Origin: Omphalotus guepiniiformis
Lineage: Eukaryota; Basidiomycota; Agaricomycetes; Agaricales; Omphalotaceae
Assembly (NCBI GenBank): GCA_028554645.1
Contig: JAQOOI010000012.1
Location: 310,001 to 374,000, forward strand
Direction of reading: 5' to 3'
Length of the DNA stretch: 64,000 bases
The position numbers and the translations under genes are program-made. Positions 49,802-62,789 of the stretch are shown here, in pieces (the first letter of the stretch is position 1; every line of letters starts with the position of its first letter). A model generated the notes under the pieces. It saw only the letters and a list, made by a program, of their open reading frames with translations, searched no databases and was not told the DNA's origin.

Positions 49802-52800
49802 AAACCTTACTGTACTTACTTACAGCAGCTAAAAATATCACCGATATCCTGCGAGCCGCCGCCGCACGACGTCCATCGCATCGCGAGGGGTCGATTCGTG
49901 ACACTATGTACTATGTAGTATCGCTCAGCATGATCACGAAAACCCGAATTGACGAACGAACCGATGCTAGTGAATCTTACAAAGTCATAGGCTTGGGCGG
50001 GGCTTGGGTAGTAAGTAAGTAATTAACTAACATATCACGATCCACGTGTATGTACAGATCTCTCAGACTCAACCAACTCAACTCACCTTGCGCCCGGGGA
50101 AGTGATCAACGCTGGTGGATTTGATGTGGTTTTTAACCTGTCAGTCTAAAACAGAAGGAAAGTAAGTACTTAAGCACATGCTTATGGGCGCGCCCGTGTT
50201 GCCCCTTGTACATGTGCGTCGCGCTTTCAAGTCGAGCAGTGGCTGGCGCTGGCGCTAGCGAGGTTTCATGTTCGTACATATATAATGTATGTAGAAACTG
50301 TCACGGACTCGAAATCATGATGGCTATGAGAAGGGGTAGCGCTTGGGTAAAGGAATCAGTTGAACACTATGGCCATTGGCCACGTCGATGCGATGCGGTG
50401 TCGTGAAGATCTGGTGAGTGTATTAGTATTAGGCTACTACCTCGAAAGAGTTGGAGTGTGAAGTTCTTGAAGCCAGTATTCAAATTTAGATACTCAATTA
50501 TACAATAGTACGTTAGGTTTTAAATTTTACTAGTAGAACAAGCGGCCGTTAGTTCAACTGATCTATTCCCTTCAGCGACTCAGACTCGACTCGAGTCGGT
50601 TCGAGGATACATATACATATCGTCGATATAGAGTTTTGTTAGTAGTAGTACTTGCTAGTACTTATGGCGATTGGGAGCGTGCGCTCGGATGGGTGGCGTA
50701 GATATGTGGAGGGAGAGCAATACAGTAGCGATAGCGCTGAATAGCTGAACATCGACGAGTCCGAGTCGGAGGTTCGTTCGGTCGGAGGATCAAACTCAGC
50801 TTCGAGCGCGTTGGACCTCGGATCTCGGATCGGAAGTATCCGTTTTGGTTCCGCCGAGATGCCCGGTGGTATGTGCACTGACTCTGAGTTGTGCACTTGA
50901 GCGAGGAGGGACAGGGCGGCGTGACAGCACTGATGTTGGGGGAATACTCGGGAACTCTTTGTCTAGTTATAGGTCGTGCGCGTGAGGAGCGGACGGACGT
51001 ACTTTGTTTTCTGATGCTACATAGTACATGCCAATGGATTATGATTATAAATATCGGTGAAGGTGAGGGAGATCATATACAAAGTATGACATTATACAAA
51101 GTACTTACCCTCTAGATCAAATCGGACTGGGGGGTTTATCATTGGCCCTTTACTAAACGTACGACAAATCCTGGGTAATGCAGACCCTGATTTAGACTAT
51201 ACACTAAGTAGTACACACGTTGCAGCCGTTCAATCGGATACCAACCGGCGGGATCGCGGTCTAACTTGAAGTAAGTACGGCGTGTAAGTATGTTTTCCGA
51301 GAAGGGAAGTGTAAGTATTGGTATTGGTACTGTGGTACTGTATTAGTTTCGATGATAGGGACGATGCGGCGTACTATCATGTCATGATGTATCATAGTCT
51401 ATATATAATATATGTAATCTCCCTGAACAGCGAGAATGATAGAAGAGCCTGAGTGGGGTCTATTTCATTGATTCTTACTTTGTTCGTGTGTACTATGTAG
51501 CTGATATAGAATGAATGAATAGTATAGTACTAGTGTCGTGAGTTCCTGGAGAACTTGAAATTAGGGTCTTTTGTCAATAGATATGATATCCCGCATGAGA
51601 GCGAGTCGGTGAGATGCTGGTATAGAAAGGAATAGTAGATAGAAAACAAAAGTAATTCTTACTACGGTGTAGGTACTTAGGGTTCACGGGGAGATTACGG
51701 ACACGGACGAACCACTGCAAGGACAGTGTAACTGTGTTTCGAAATTCGATATCGGTGAATGACGGTGCATGATGGGAATTCAAGGAACACCGTCGGCAGT
51801 GACCAAAATTGAATGACATATAACGCACCCTCGGAGTCGCGGTGGGTGAGCATGAGGGTAAGTACTGCCATAGCCTAGTAGGTTGCTCGGAGGACTTCAG
51901 GGTCGTTTAACTTTGGAAGGTTTATTAGAAAGTAGAGAAACTGTGATTTGACTCTGAAGTAAATACAGGTCCTTACTGCAACTCGGGCAATGATAGTACT
52001 TACAACGATATGTCCAAAGGTCAATTGAACAATGAAAACGAATTGAAACTTGAAATGCGGCCGTAAGTACGAGCACTACGACTCGGCTTATTTTACCGTG
52101 CCATCCCCCGGGCCTAGTAACTCAGTATATCATTACAGTACAGAAAGTTCTTCCTATTACACTGTGTTATCGAACCAAAGCCTGATGATCTCAAGTTCAA
52201 TTCGTATCAACATCAACATCAACTAAATTATGACTTGAACTCGGTAAGTAAGAATCACGAAGTTGCCCTCCTTATCGTTAGCCTTTGCCTTGGGGTAAGT
52301 AAGGGTGGGTAAGTAAGTAAATACCCCAATCAATTAAGTGATCAGAAAATTGAAAGGCCTGATAGTTTTCAATTTAGGCACCCTAGGGGCACCCTACATA
52401 TACAGTAGTTGAATAAGAATTCAGTCGTACTCCATATACTACAAATCCAATTCCAATTCCAAGTAATATATCATTATCACTGTCAGAATCGTGCAGTCCG
52501 ACAGGGTAGGCTAATCAGGTGCAACGGGAATTCCTGCCTGTCTGAGGGGCGGTACGGGTGACCTATGAAGGACACGAGTAATAAATAATAAGTAAATGAA
52601 TAAATGAACCTGGGGTCGTTGGATTGTTGGGTCGTTGAGTCGTTACTTTATCGGTGTGATTGTTCAGAACGTTTTCGAAGATACATACGTACTATGTATG
52701 TACGTATGTATGTAGGTTCAGCCAGAGGAATAGGAGGCTCAAGCCTTCGAAGATGTGTATGTATGTACGCCAATTGATATATTGATCTTGTACGCCCCGA

Positions 52801-55171
52801 CCCGTCGGGAGAAGGTGGAGAAGTGGAGAAGTCTGTAGATATGTATGTGTTATAGATTCTTGATTGATTGATCGTTTGATCCCGAGAGAGAGAAGTTCTG
52901 GAAATGATTTATGTCTTTGCATACGTACGTACGAGCGTACGAGCTGGCAGCTGAGGCGCCGAGGCTTGAGCTTGAGATCTATTTGGATAGGTTCATGGAA
53001 CCATAGAAACCGAGGGACCGAGTCGGACTCGTTCGACGTACCTCTGAGATAATCATATTTTGACGGTATGTAATCTTTACTTAGCAGCTTTCAATAATTT
53101 AGATGTCGATAAACGACTCGAGTCTTGGTCTTGAAGACAAGTTGTTATACCATTCGGGTTTAGGTATATACAACATGTACAATATATACAATTTGTACCA
53201 TCGAAGAAAGTTCCTGCTCTACAACAGGAAGTATCATCAACATCTCAGTAGAACATACAGTAAACTGAATGAACCAACCAACCAACCAAATGAACTAACC
53301 AAGAACCAGGAGTTGCCGTTTACCACCGTTTACCACCGTATACGGTAACTTGGGGTACTGCAAGTATAAAAAGTAAGAACAAGTACAAGTACAAAGACGC
53401 ATACATATGCGTATGCGTATGTATGCGCACACGTACGTACTTTGACCCTCCCCATTCCTTAGCAACAGCCCCAACAGCTCCGAGATATCAGAGTGTCTGT
53501 CATCCGTAGGACTCCCGTAGGGTGCCGTACAGGGCCGTACCCCACCCATCTAAGTACCCAGTGACCCACGAACGTCGAGAAGACGGCTTCCGTCGAGAGC
53601 CGTCCTGCCGTACCCGCATTAAATAATATTCGGCACGATTCGAATGTCTTATCAGAATCGATGCCGTTATGTACTCGTTTAGATGTTGATTGACGATGAC
53701 TATTTTTGTAACAGTCTTCTCCGACGCCTTCCGACGCCCGTGTTAAGAACCTTCGAATAATGAATCCGAAATCTCGAAGTGTGAATCAGAAAGATTCTTT
53801 AGTATGTATGTATGTATGTACTTGCGTACGGAGAGGCGAGTCGAGGGGAGGCGCGTGCGTGCCGTGCATGCGTGCGTGACGGGGTATGTGGATGACCCAG
53901 GAGGTGGTTGCGCAATGCGGATGTGTGAGGATGGCGTGATGGGAATGGGAATGGGGAGTTTGTACGCAGGCCGCGAGCTACGGGAGGTATGTGGGATGCG
54001 ATTGCCATTGGAGTTCGTGATAGGTTTCCGAGTCGTACATAGAGATAGAGATAGGGTAAGGTGAAGAAACCTTGATTTGGAAGTGAGGCGAGAAACGAGT
54101 TGACGAGTTACTCGGAGCCAGAATCGCGAAAAGTGAAAGGAAGGCGGGCGGCCCGTGGGGGGGTTGAAGAGCGGTGGACGGTGGACGGTAGGCGGTAGAA
54201 GGTAGACGCGGGGTTCCGAGTTCTTATGTGTATGGATAGGTTCATAGAATGTACGCTTCACGCTGTCTGACAAGAAACTTCTGAACTGAACTCTTTTTTA
54301 CTCGGAGTTGCGCGAAGGTAGAGAGCCTGAGCCGTGTGGCCACTGCGTGTGCGTGTGTATGGGATATGATATCTGTTCAGAGAGAAGAACCCCATCCTGA
54401 GCAATCGCAGTTTAAGGTCTTGCGGTATTCCGGGGGTGAAGAAGAGCGTTGCGCTGCCTAGGCGGGGAGGGGGGAGCGAGGTAGGTAAAGTTGATGCGAA
54501 TAGCGAATAGCACATATAGTATGTACTTTGGACAACTTGGGTAGTTTGCATTGATATTTGGGTTCAGACTCCACTCCGTTGGAAGGAGAAATCAAGTGGG
54601 GACGTTTTCCATCAGACGACTGACGACTGCCCAGTTACAGAGGATTTTCAGTGTTGCCTAGTATGGGTGCCAGGGACTGGGAAGTACTGGGAGAGTACTC
54701 GAGTATATGTGACTTGTTGCGCTTGTCAGTGTCAAGTAAATGACATTCGTGCGGTTTTGGAAGGTTTCAAGGAAGGTTTTACTGGTCACGGTATGTAAAC
54801 GGGTTTACCGTTTTCCTGAGAGCTCGTGGATTTCTGACCATGGCTTGAACGAAATGCCGTTGAACCTTGGATCTACATATGGCAAGGCACCGAAAATGAA
54901 CATTGCATATGTTCGTTTCGTTCGTTTCGTTTCGTTTCGTTTCGTTTCGTTTCGTTCACGACAATTGACGTGAGTCGTGAGATGGTTCGTTCGAGATTGT
55001 TATGTAGCTGGGATATCGCAAACCCGAAGAATGTTGAAGAAAACGGGTGAGACTGAGAGCGAGGGGCCGCGTGGGGACAAAGCAGACGCGGTCTTCCCTC
55101 CGACTACCTACACTCAAGCCGAGTCGGAGAACTCGGAAATACGTAGGCGCTTCCACCTGTTTTCTACCACC
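49802..55171. other. Gene-poor block, part 6
   Basis: No supportable gene. Densest part for GTAAGTA/TACTTAC, including overlapping (GTAA)n runs at about 50010 and 52298-52320. Also a (TTCGT)n microsatellite at about 54911-54956. A 176-codon minus-strand ORF at 53743-54273 was rejected. Confidence 0.5.
54911..54956. repeat. (TTCGT)n microsatellite
   Basis: About nine pentanucleotide units, slightly irregular at the left. It is about 215 bases upstream of the NAA20 start. Confidence 0.9.
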
Positions 55172-55985
55172 ATGAGCGTTCTTCGGCCTTTCAGAGCTTC
55201 GGACATGTTCAAATTTAACAATGTGTCAGTTTCTTATATTCTTCTGGTATTCATTCTAACGAAATGAAATTCGTGTAGTAATTTAGACATTTGGACGGAA
55301 ACAGTGCGTACTGTACTCTCTTTTTTTATTTCAGGTGTTTGTCGAGAAAGTTGAACGGCGGAATGTCTAGTATAACATTGGTTTCTATTTGCACTACCTT
55401 TCAAGATGGCCGGACCTTTGTTGTGTACAAGAGGCTCCTAGTGGACGTATGATGGGATACGGTACGAGAACTCTTACAGCGTTTTCCTGTATCTTACTTA
55501 CCATTATACTATATTATAGTCATCGGAAAGGCAGAAGGCCAAGGAACAGAATGGCATGGACATGTCACGGCCATTACAGTAGCCCCAGAGTACCGCCGAC
55601 TCTCACTTGCGAGAAAAATGATGTCGCTACTAGAGCTCGTTTCCGACGAGACTTATAGAGGATTCTTCGTGGATTTATATGTCAGATGCGCTAATAATGT
55701 GGCGATAGACATGTATGAAGGGTTTGGATATAGCGTGTATAGGAGAGTGAGGGAATATTATGGGAACTTGGGTGTAGGGAAGGGTGGTCGAGATGATGAA
55801 GATGCGTTTGGTGCGTTCGTTTTCATTTTCGTTCTTTTTTTTTCTTACGGTTCCATCGGAAAATCTGGGTGTGTTGCTGAAAATTTCCTTCAGATATGCG
55901 AAAACCACTCTCGAGAGATGTTGCTCGACGTTCAGTGCGAAATAACGGACGGGATATTATAGTCAGTGCTCACGACGTCCCATAG
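55172..55985 (+). CDS. NAA20: N-alpha-acetyltransferase 20, NatB catalytic subunit
   Basis: Five exons (55172-55224, 55279-55303, 55371-55461, 55520-55810, 55894-55985) give 183 residues, the usual length for this protein. MSVLRPFRASDMFKFNNV starts like other NAA20 proteins. The GNAT core is clear: GKAEGQGTEWHGHVTAITVA, then PEYRRLSLARKMMSLLE (the acetyl-CoA R-x-x-x-x-A loop), FFVDLYVRCANNVAIDMYE and GYSVYRRVREYY. The C-terminus DAFDMRKPLSRDV is conserved in the family. NatB acetylates nascent proteins starting Met-Asp/Glu/Asn/Gln at the ribosome. Its exons are small, with GT-AG introns. It ends 67 bases from the converging IML1 gene. Confidence 0.95.
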
Positions 55986-56052
55986 ACCATCCCACCGAGT
56001 CCCCTTAATTTTCAATTTCTCATGTACCCTACAACACGTGTCTCAATAACAT

Positions 56053-59000
56053 TTATATACTCAACGGAGGTGGTTCTTCTGGTATATGTCCAAGCCCCTC
56101 CAGCTCCTCATCATAAAACTTCAGAAGCCTCTGCTTATCAGAACAAAAGTCCTCCAGCTCGTTTCTAATCTTCTCAGCCTCAACAGCAGGTCTATACTCT
56201 TTATTCTTCAACCCCGTTCCCATCCTCCCAGGACCCATCAACCGGTTCGTCAAGAACAAAAACCCTTGAGAACCTCCCAAGACTTGTACAAACGCCACTC
56301 CAGTCCGATGTACGAACTGTGTATATCTGAATGGCGACCGGCGATACGAGTAAATAACATCGACTTGTTCCGGATATAAATCGGCTGCTTCCACGTCTAG
56401 GATGAACCCGAACCGCCTGAGCAAAGCGTACTCAAAGTACCGCGCCGTGTGAGTCCCATCTGGTAGACGTTCCTGAGGTCCTGGTAAAATCGGTGGAGCA
56501 ACAACGAGACGAAGGGGAAAACACGATTGAAAGGCGTTTCTCTCTCGAATGTCGCCTATTTGAGTAACGTAGGCTTCGACGAGTCGTAAACCGTATTTCT
56601 CGATGGTTCGGTTCCATTGTCGGAGTGTTTCTTCGATGTAACGAGCGGTGGTAACTATCCATTGTAATTCAAAATGGAATACGTTTGCTGGGTTGTGGAT
56701 AATGTCGTGATGGAGGATTACGGATTCTGCTTGGTCGCTTCGCTGAGGAAAATGCGCAAGGGTTAGCTTGTAGTACACCTCGATTTTGAGCGGTATGATG
56801 TACGTACCTTGTTAGGGTCAATATCAATAACCATGCTTTGGCTGAGAATCAACCGTCTCTTGTTTTTGCGTGGGCTAGAGTTTGAGAGCCGAGATACGCT
56901 GGAAGGATAGTGACCTCGGGGTGCAATATCTTCACTTATTCGAGGCCTAAACCATCTCCTTGGTGTTGACACGACGGCGAATTCACCTTTGAGGGTGTAG
57001 AAATAATGCCTTTAACCAAAAAAAAAAAAAAAAAAAAAAAAAAAGAAAACTTCAGCCCTTGCTCAACCCCCCCCAAAGTGAATAGCTTACCCATCCAAGA
57101 ACCCATGATGACCTCGAACATGCTCAAACAATCCTTGCTCTTGTAATTTAACACCCCATTCCGTACCCTGTGCCCTCGAAGAAACATCTCGAAATTCACG
57201 AACCAGCCAAGAAACAAAGTCAAAGCCTGTGAACGAATCCGGGTATTGTGATCTATGCCATTGGTTATGCTTGATAGGAACTCCGTCTTCTTCTCTCATA
57301 GCCTTGGCAATTGAACCCAAAGACATTTCACTAATCTCCCTCTCACTCTTCATTTTCTTGCGCAAAGGACCAGCAGCGTGGATTTGATCGAGTTGTTCCA
57401 TTAGACTTTCGTCCAAGACACACGTTACTGGGCTTAAGGTGGTAGGTAGGAACCGTGTGGGGGGTGCGGTGATAGTAGGAGATCCTCTGTCTTCAGGTGG
57501 CTGCCAACGAAGTTTGGTGAATTGTTCAGCTAGCTTCTCTATACCGAGTAAACGAGCTTCTTCGTCATTGAGTTTTTCACCAGATGAGCTCATGTTAAGA
57601 GAAGGTGGTTCGCTCGTGGGGATTACGATGAACCGGGTTCGCCAGTATCGAAGGGATTCGTTGAATTGGTGTTCATAACCAGCTACTAGCATGTCTAACC
57701 TAAACCGGGTTGTGGAAAACTTGTTAGCGAGTAGAACGTGGCAGTGGTGTTGTGAAAGGAGACCAACCGATTCCAGCCATAGTTTTCCAAACCGTACGAA
57801 GTGAATGTTGTCTCGTGCTCTGTATACCCCACTCCCAACTTTGGCCATATAAGGCACTGGTATGCGAAAGGCTGAGACGAAGGCATGCGACGAACGTATC
57901 GCCGCACTTGAATAGCCTCGCCAGTATATGAAATCCGATGTATCTCGTTACTCATGCTAAGATACACAGGATCGTTTGTGTTCTGCAAAACTTCTGCAGA
58001 GCCTTCAGCTTTGGGCGACATATCCTCATCAGCAGCTAAGAAAGACTGTGTTCGACGGAAAGCGATCCTTTCTTTCTCGCGATCGCTGTGCTTGTGGGGC
58101 TTTATAACGAATTGGAAACCTTGCGCGAGTCGAACGGCTGCCATACCCCTCATGACTACGAGAGCCCATGCTCGACGTCTGTCATCGGCGTTTCCTTTCA
58201 GCGATGGAGGATTCACCAAGAACGACCGCATCTCACGAGGGTCAACGACAAAGTCATAGGAGAAAACGTCGTAGGAAGTCTCAAGTTCTGAAGCCGAAGG
58301 GAAATACTCCACTGTCAATGGCAAGCAACACGGTGCGACGATAGACGACCACTTGATATCATGTTTATAAGTCGGGACAGGATAACTATGCTGCCACCTT
58401 GCAGCTAGAGATGCTTGGGATTCAGAGATAGTTGATTGAGGTTGAGAAGGGTTCGCTCGAGCGCTCGGGGAGGACGATGCAAATGGAGTAGAGAGAGAAC
58501 TCATTGTGTTCCTTCTTTTCCCGAAATTCGGGTCGTCGCGAGGAGGCGTGTTCATAGGTGAACGACGGAGTACAGCAGTTCTTGCTGTGGGGAGTGCGTC
58601 TTCTTCGAATACACGACCAAGAGTTGTTGAAGCGGTCTTGATTGCCATGGGCATAGCACTCCTAGGTACTTGTGAAACTGGTGTTTGAGAAGCTGTAAGT
58701 TTCGATGCATTGGGTGAAGGTGGGATGCGAGACGTGGAGTGTACTAGCGTGACAGATGACGCAGTGCTGACGGTACTAAGATTCGTCGTCGACGCTGAAG
58801 CAGACTCGGTTGTTATCTGTGGTTCAACAGGCCCACTTCGGAATTTACTGAAAAGCCACGATGGCGTCAATTTCGATGCGACCGAAATACGTGAAGGACT
58901 GTGTTTTGCACGGGTTACGGAAGAAGTGGATGATTGTATTGAACGAACAGACCGTATGGAGGATTGGGATGGAGAGGAACTGAAAGGAGGTATTGTTAGC

Positions 59001-61087
59001 GGAGGAATGTCGCTATTTTCATCCGCGGGTAGGTCACGAATGATGGGGCTCTCCTCTATGGGACCAATCTTCTGGGACATCACCGAGCTACGATGAGAGG
59101 CTCTCTTGTCAGGTGTGGAGCGATATGAGTTCGATCGAGCTACCGAACCACCGTCCGAAGAAATTGATTTACGATTGACAAGATTTCTGGATTCTGGTGT
59201 GAGAGCGAATGTATCAAGATCAAAGCTGTCAGCTATTTCCTTGTTTGGAGTAGTCTCTGCCGGCGCAAGGTAGACGTCTGTATTGTCGGGCAGGAATGGG
59301 ACCTCGATGGCAGACAGCACGTCGTGCTCCAAAAGTCCTAGCATTTGTATCTCATACATTTTAGCACGAGCAACGAATCTTCGAAAACTTCAGGGCCGTT
59401 ACTTCATAAAGCTAAGTGAGTGTGTTAGCTCACCTGTCTTGTCGAAATGGAAGATCCTGTATGGGAACAGTTAGCGCCACTGAAGTGAATCCACATGAGA
59501 AACTTACCACTTGTTCGTCCCAAAATGACATGGACACCCAGAATGGTTCCCACCAGAACGTTGTCTTTTTGCCTTTCGGTTCGTCTTCACCTCCCCACAA
59601 AGGGTCCAGGGCACGTATTCCGTAACTTGCATCTTTATCGGTCTTGAGCTCCGGCTCGCTTCCTTGAAAACTAAAGATAGGACTTTGGTGCAAGGGTGCT
59701 TTGGCTAACGACACGAGGTCCAAGCCAAACCCTTGATCCAACATGCGATTGGTGGTAAGACGCAGAAGCTGTTTAGAAACGCGGAAGTACCCAGTACCGG
59801 GGGTAATCAAGATTGTGGTAGCTCCGGTCAAGACCAGAGAACGATCAATGTAGTGGGTTTCCGTCGGATAGAGGTTAAGATTCAGAGCTTCAAGGATGGG
59901 CCCGTCGTGGGCGTATGAAAGTCGACCAACGAGACGGACATGTTCAGATGCTCCTTGCGATTCAAGAGATGCGTGGTAGTGATGGGTGAGGAGGATGTCC
60001 CGTTGAAAGTCCCAAAAGGAGTTCTTTAAGCTGACGAGAGTCGGTTTCCATTCGTAGATTACTTCAAGGTCGGTAATGACTTTGTAGAAATCCTTGTACC
60101 AATCTCCTCTCTCGTCGCATCGTAAAGGGCCGGCAGCGTATTCAATCTCGGACGCGTCATAATAGACACGGGAAATTAACACGATTGTGACGGTATGGTT
60201 GGTGCCTTCTTCCCTCCATTTCGCAAAGAGGGCAGGGAGGAAGGAGTGGACGACCTTCTCATTGTAGCGTTCACCGTCACCGGCAAATTCCCAGAGCTCA
60301 CGACAGACTTGAATGAATATCGTCACTTTAGCGGAAAGAGAGCGATAGATGACTTTCGTTCTTGACGTAACTCGGGCAGTAGGAACCTACAAGCGTGCGT
60401 TAGCTGAAAATTTCATATAAATTTGTGGGGCTCGCACCTTGTCTCCTCCAACATATATAGTTTCTATCTTGGTAGTGATGCTGTTTATGAATGACACCTC
60501 CTGGTCTGCGTAGATGCACTGATTCACGAGATATTTCCCAAGCCGCCACATATCATTTCGTCCAAGATACTGGTCTTGAAATGATATTTCGACGTAGTCC
60601 GCAAAGTACTTCTCCTTGTCAACCTGAACCGCGGTAAGCACAAGCAAAATTTGTGGATGATAGGACGTGCCTTGGTTACAGTAACCTCATTATTGTTTCT
60701 CAACCCGAACGCTTCAGCAATGGGCTTAGGAACTGAGATCTATATCAGCATTTCAATACTACGCGTCAATAGAGTCAAGTTAAACGCTACCTGTAGCTGA
60801 GGCTTCACACCTGGATCATCCCTCGATACTTCAAAAATGAAAGCCTTGAAAGCCTCAGAACCAGTCGACACGCTCAATAAATCACCCTCGGCGACACCAG
60901 GCCAAAACGAATGATTGAATATTACTGCTGTGGACTCCTTTGAGTCGTGCACCCATAAATTCAGGACTGTACTGTCGCCAAGTTGTAGAGGTGCCGCCGG
61001 AACAGCAGGACGTAGAATAGATTGAGCAGTATTAGATCGCCTTCGGCCATATTGCCGTTGGTGAGACTCGGCCCTAGAGGTGCTCAT
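56053..61087 (-). CDS. IML1: IML1 / DEPDC5 homolog, SEACIT (GATOR1) subunit
   Basis: Nine exons (61087-60791, 60739-60671, 60623-60438, 60386-59508, 59456-59434, 59378-57768, 57699-57091, 57009-56808, 56742-56053) give 1521 residues, all in frame. The N-terminal part holds the family segments VDKEKYFADYVEISFQDQYL and MWRLGKYLVNQCIY. After about residue 185 comes the IML1 middle region (RELWEFAGDGERYNEKV, FWDFQRDILLTHHY, ATTILITPGTGYFRVSKQL). A DEP domain lies around residue 1160-1250 (FTGFDFVSWLVREF, QGLFEHVRGHHGF), and the conserved C-terminal region ends the protein. IML1 is the GTPase-activating subunit that inhibits TORC1 at the vacuole when amino acids are low. Intron 2 (60624-60670) is GC-AG. 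The intron at 57010-57090 carries 27 Ts just before its acceptor. Confidence 0.95.
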
Positions 61088-62651
61088 CGAGAGGTTCGAC
61101 GAACATGAACTGCTTGACTAGCCTTCTGAGTGGTTTTCACTCGAAGATGGCCAGAGACGGTCAGAGACTCAGAGAGACTCAGAGAGACAGAAGAACGCGC
61201 TGTAGCAAGTCAAAGCTTGCAGGCGCGCTCCCACGATTTTCAACGAAAAGGTAGAGTGATCATGAAAGTACATAGTTCAACTATGTACTTTCATGATCAC
61301 TCTACCTTTTCTATCATTGAGGGACGTTGAAGCAAGCCATATCCGAGATATCGACTTTTCATCCAAGTCTTATCTTCTCGCATGAGTATTCCGGGACTTT
61401 TGCAACGGAAGTGATACGCTCTCGCTATGTTTTTGTGTTATGTCGGAAAAATTCGATTTTCAATTTCGAGAGCTACGTTATTCCAGGTATGTTCAAGAGG
61501 GACTCTGCTTTATATGTATCAACAATCGGTTGCAATCGTCAGGGCTCAATTTCATAGGTTAAACAGCAGGCTGCCGCACTGGCCTTGCTAAGTACATGAC
61601 AGTAAGTATTCTAGTAGCCCTTTGCATATATTCAATTCTCAGAACCTGTCCCGTAGCCACCCGTTCAACGAGCATTGACTCATCATCGGATTAAACAAGT
61701 GTCATTTGGCATTATGCCGACTACATTGGCACGATCATCAACACTCCTCCCGGTCATGTCCAAGACCAAGATACCTATCTAAATGCTATAGCATAGACTG
61801 GATCTCGATTGCTTTGTTTTCGTCTTGCTTCCTCCTTCCATCGAAACATAGTATCGCTATTTCAATCTTTCCCAGCTGTCAGAATCCCAACTTCGATACC
61901 CGGCAGGACTACAAGCAGCGAGAATTCAGTACCAGGGTTGACTGTGCTCAAATAAGGACTTCGAGTGCAACCGTGGACGAAACCTGCTGCTTCTGTATGG
62001 GAGATACCTAGTCCTGTTTTGATTCCCAAAAGAACTCTCCAGTTCAAGTTTTTTAACCTTCAACAACCAACAACGCGACATGTAGCCACGCGTCTCGGCG
62101 AGGAGGTAAAGAGCGCGGGAAGGTCAGTCCACGTTTTGTTCCGTCAAAGCTTTCGTTCTCATGCCACCTATTTCAGCATAACTTCAACAGCTTCAGGTGG
62201 TAATCAATCTCTGTTTCCAAGCTTGCGACACTCGAGATTTGGGCACTGTATACCGCCCATCCAGTACATATGTGCGTGCCGCCCGGGACTGGGGCGCTTA
62301 CGCACTGCCGCTGTCAGTCTGCAAGGGTAATAAGATAGCCTGAGCCTGTATGAAGGTGTGAATGCGTCTGTTTCTTTCTAAAACAAGGTGTGTGCACCAA
62401 TGTCCACTCGTTCATATTGATATACCATGTGTATACTACAGAGCAGTATAACCTATGCTGTGAGAAATTGAATTCAAAATATGTTTAGAATGCGGGATGG
62501 AGTTCGATGAGTCCGATGGAGGACATCTTTCATTGGTGTGTATACGGTCGTGAATGGACTTTTGTACATCACAGGCGATGTCAGCATAAGGCGATTCTTC
62601 AAGTCGTCTTTTTTCTTCCGACATCTCCTTGTAGAAATACAAGGGAAACAG
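61088..62651. other. Divergent intergenic region between IML1 and the peroxidase
   Basis: No gene seen. Contains the perfect palindrome at 61246-61310. Plus-strand ORFs up to about 120 codons (for example 61965-62330) lack recognisable content. Confidence 0.5.
61246..61310. repeat. Perfect 32-bp palindrome with a 1-base spacer
   Basis: Bases 61246-61277 are the exact reverse complement of 61279-61310, around a single C. It begins 159 bases upstream of the IML1 start codon. As RNA it would form a long uninterrupted hairpin; as DNA it could extrude a cruciform. Confidence 0.97.
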
Positions 62652-62658
62652 TATAAGA
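62652..62658 (+). promoter_or_regulatory. Possible TATA box of the peroxidase gene
   Basis: TATAAGA lies 138 bases before the ATG at 62790. The distance is somewhat long, so the assignment is tentative. Confidence 0.3.
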
Positions 62659-62789
62659 GGTCGATTGTCGCAGAATGAACCTCCATCTTGAGCATTGCTC
62701 TCTTCTGTCTTTTCGTCAGTTCCATCTGGACTTCCTTTCCTTCGTCTTGTTCGCTTCGACTGTTCATAAACTTCTTCCTTTCGTTCAAT

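Noticed and set aside
53743..54273. 176-codon minus-strand ORF
   Set aside because: Sequence is low-information, dominated by P, R, T and S, with no domain. It lies in repeat-rich intergenic DNA.
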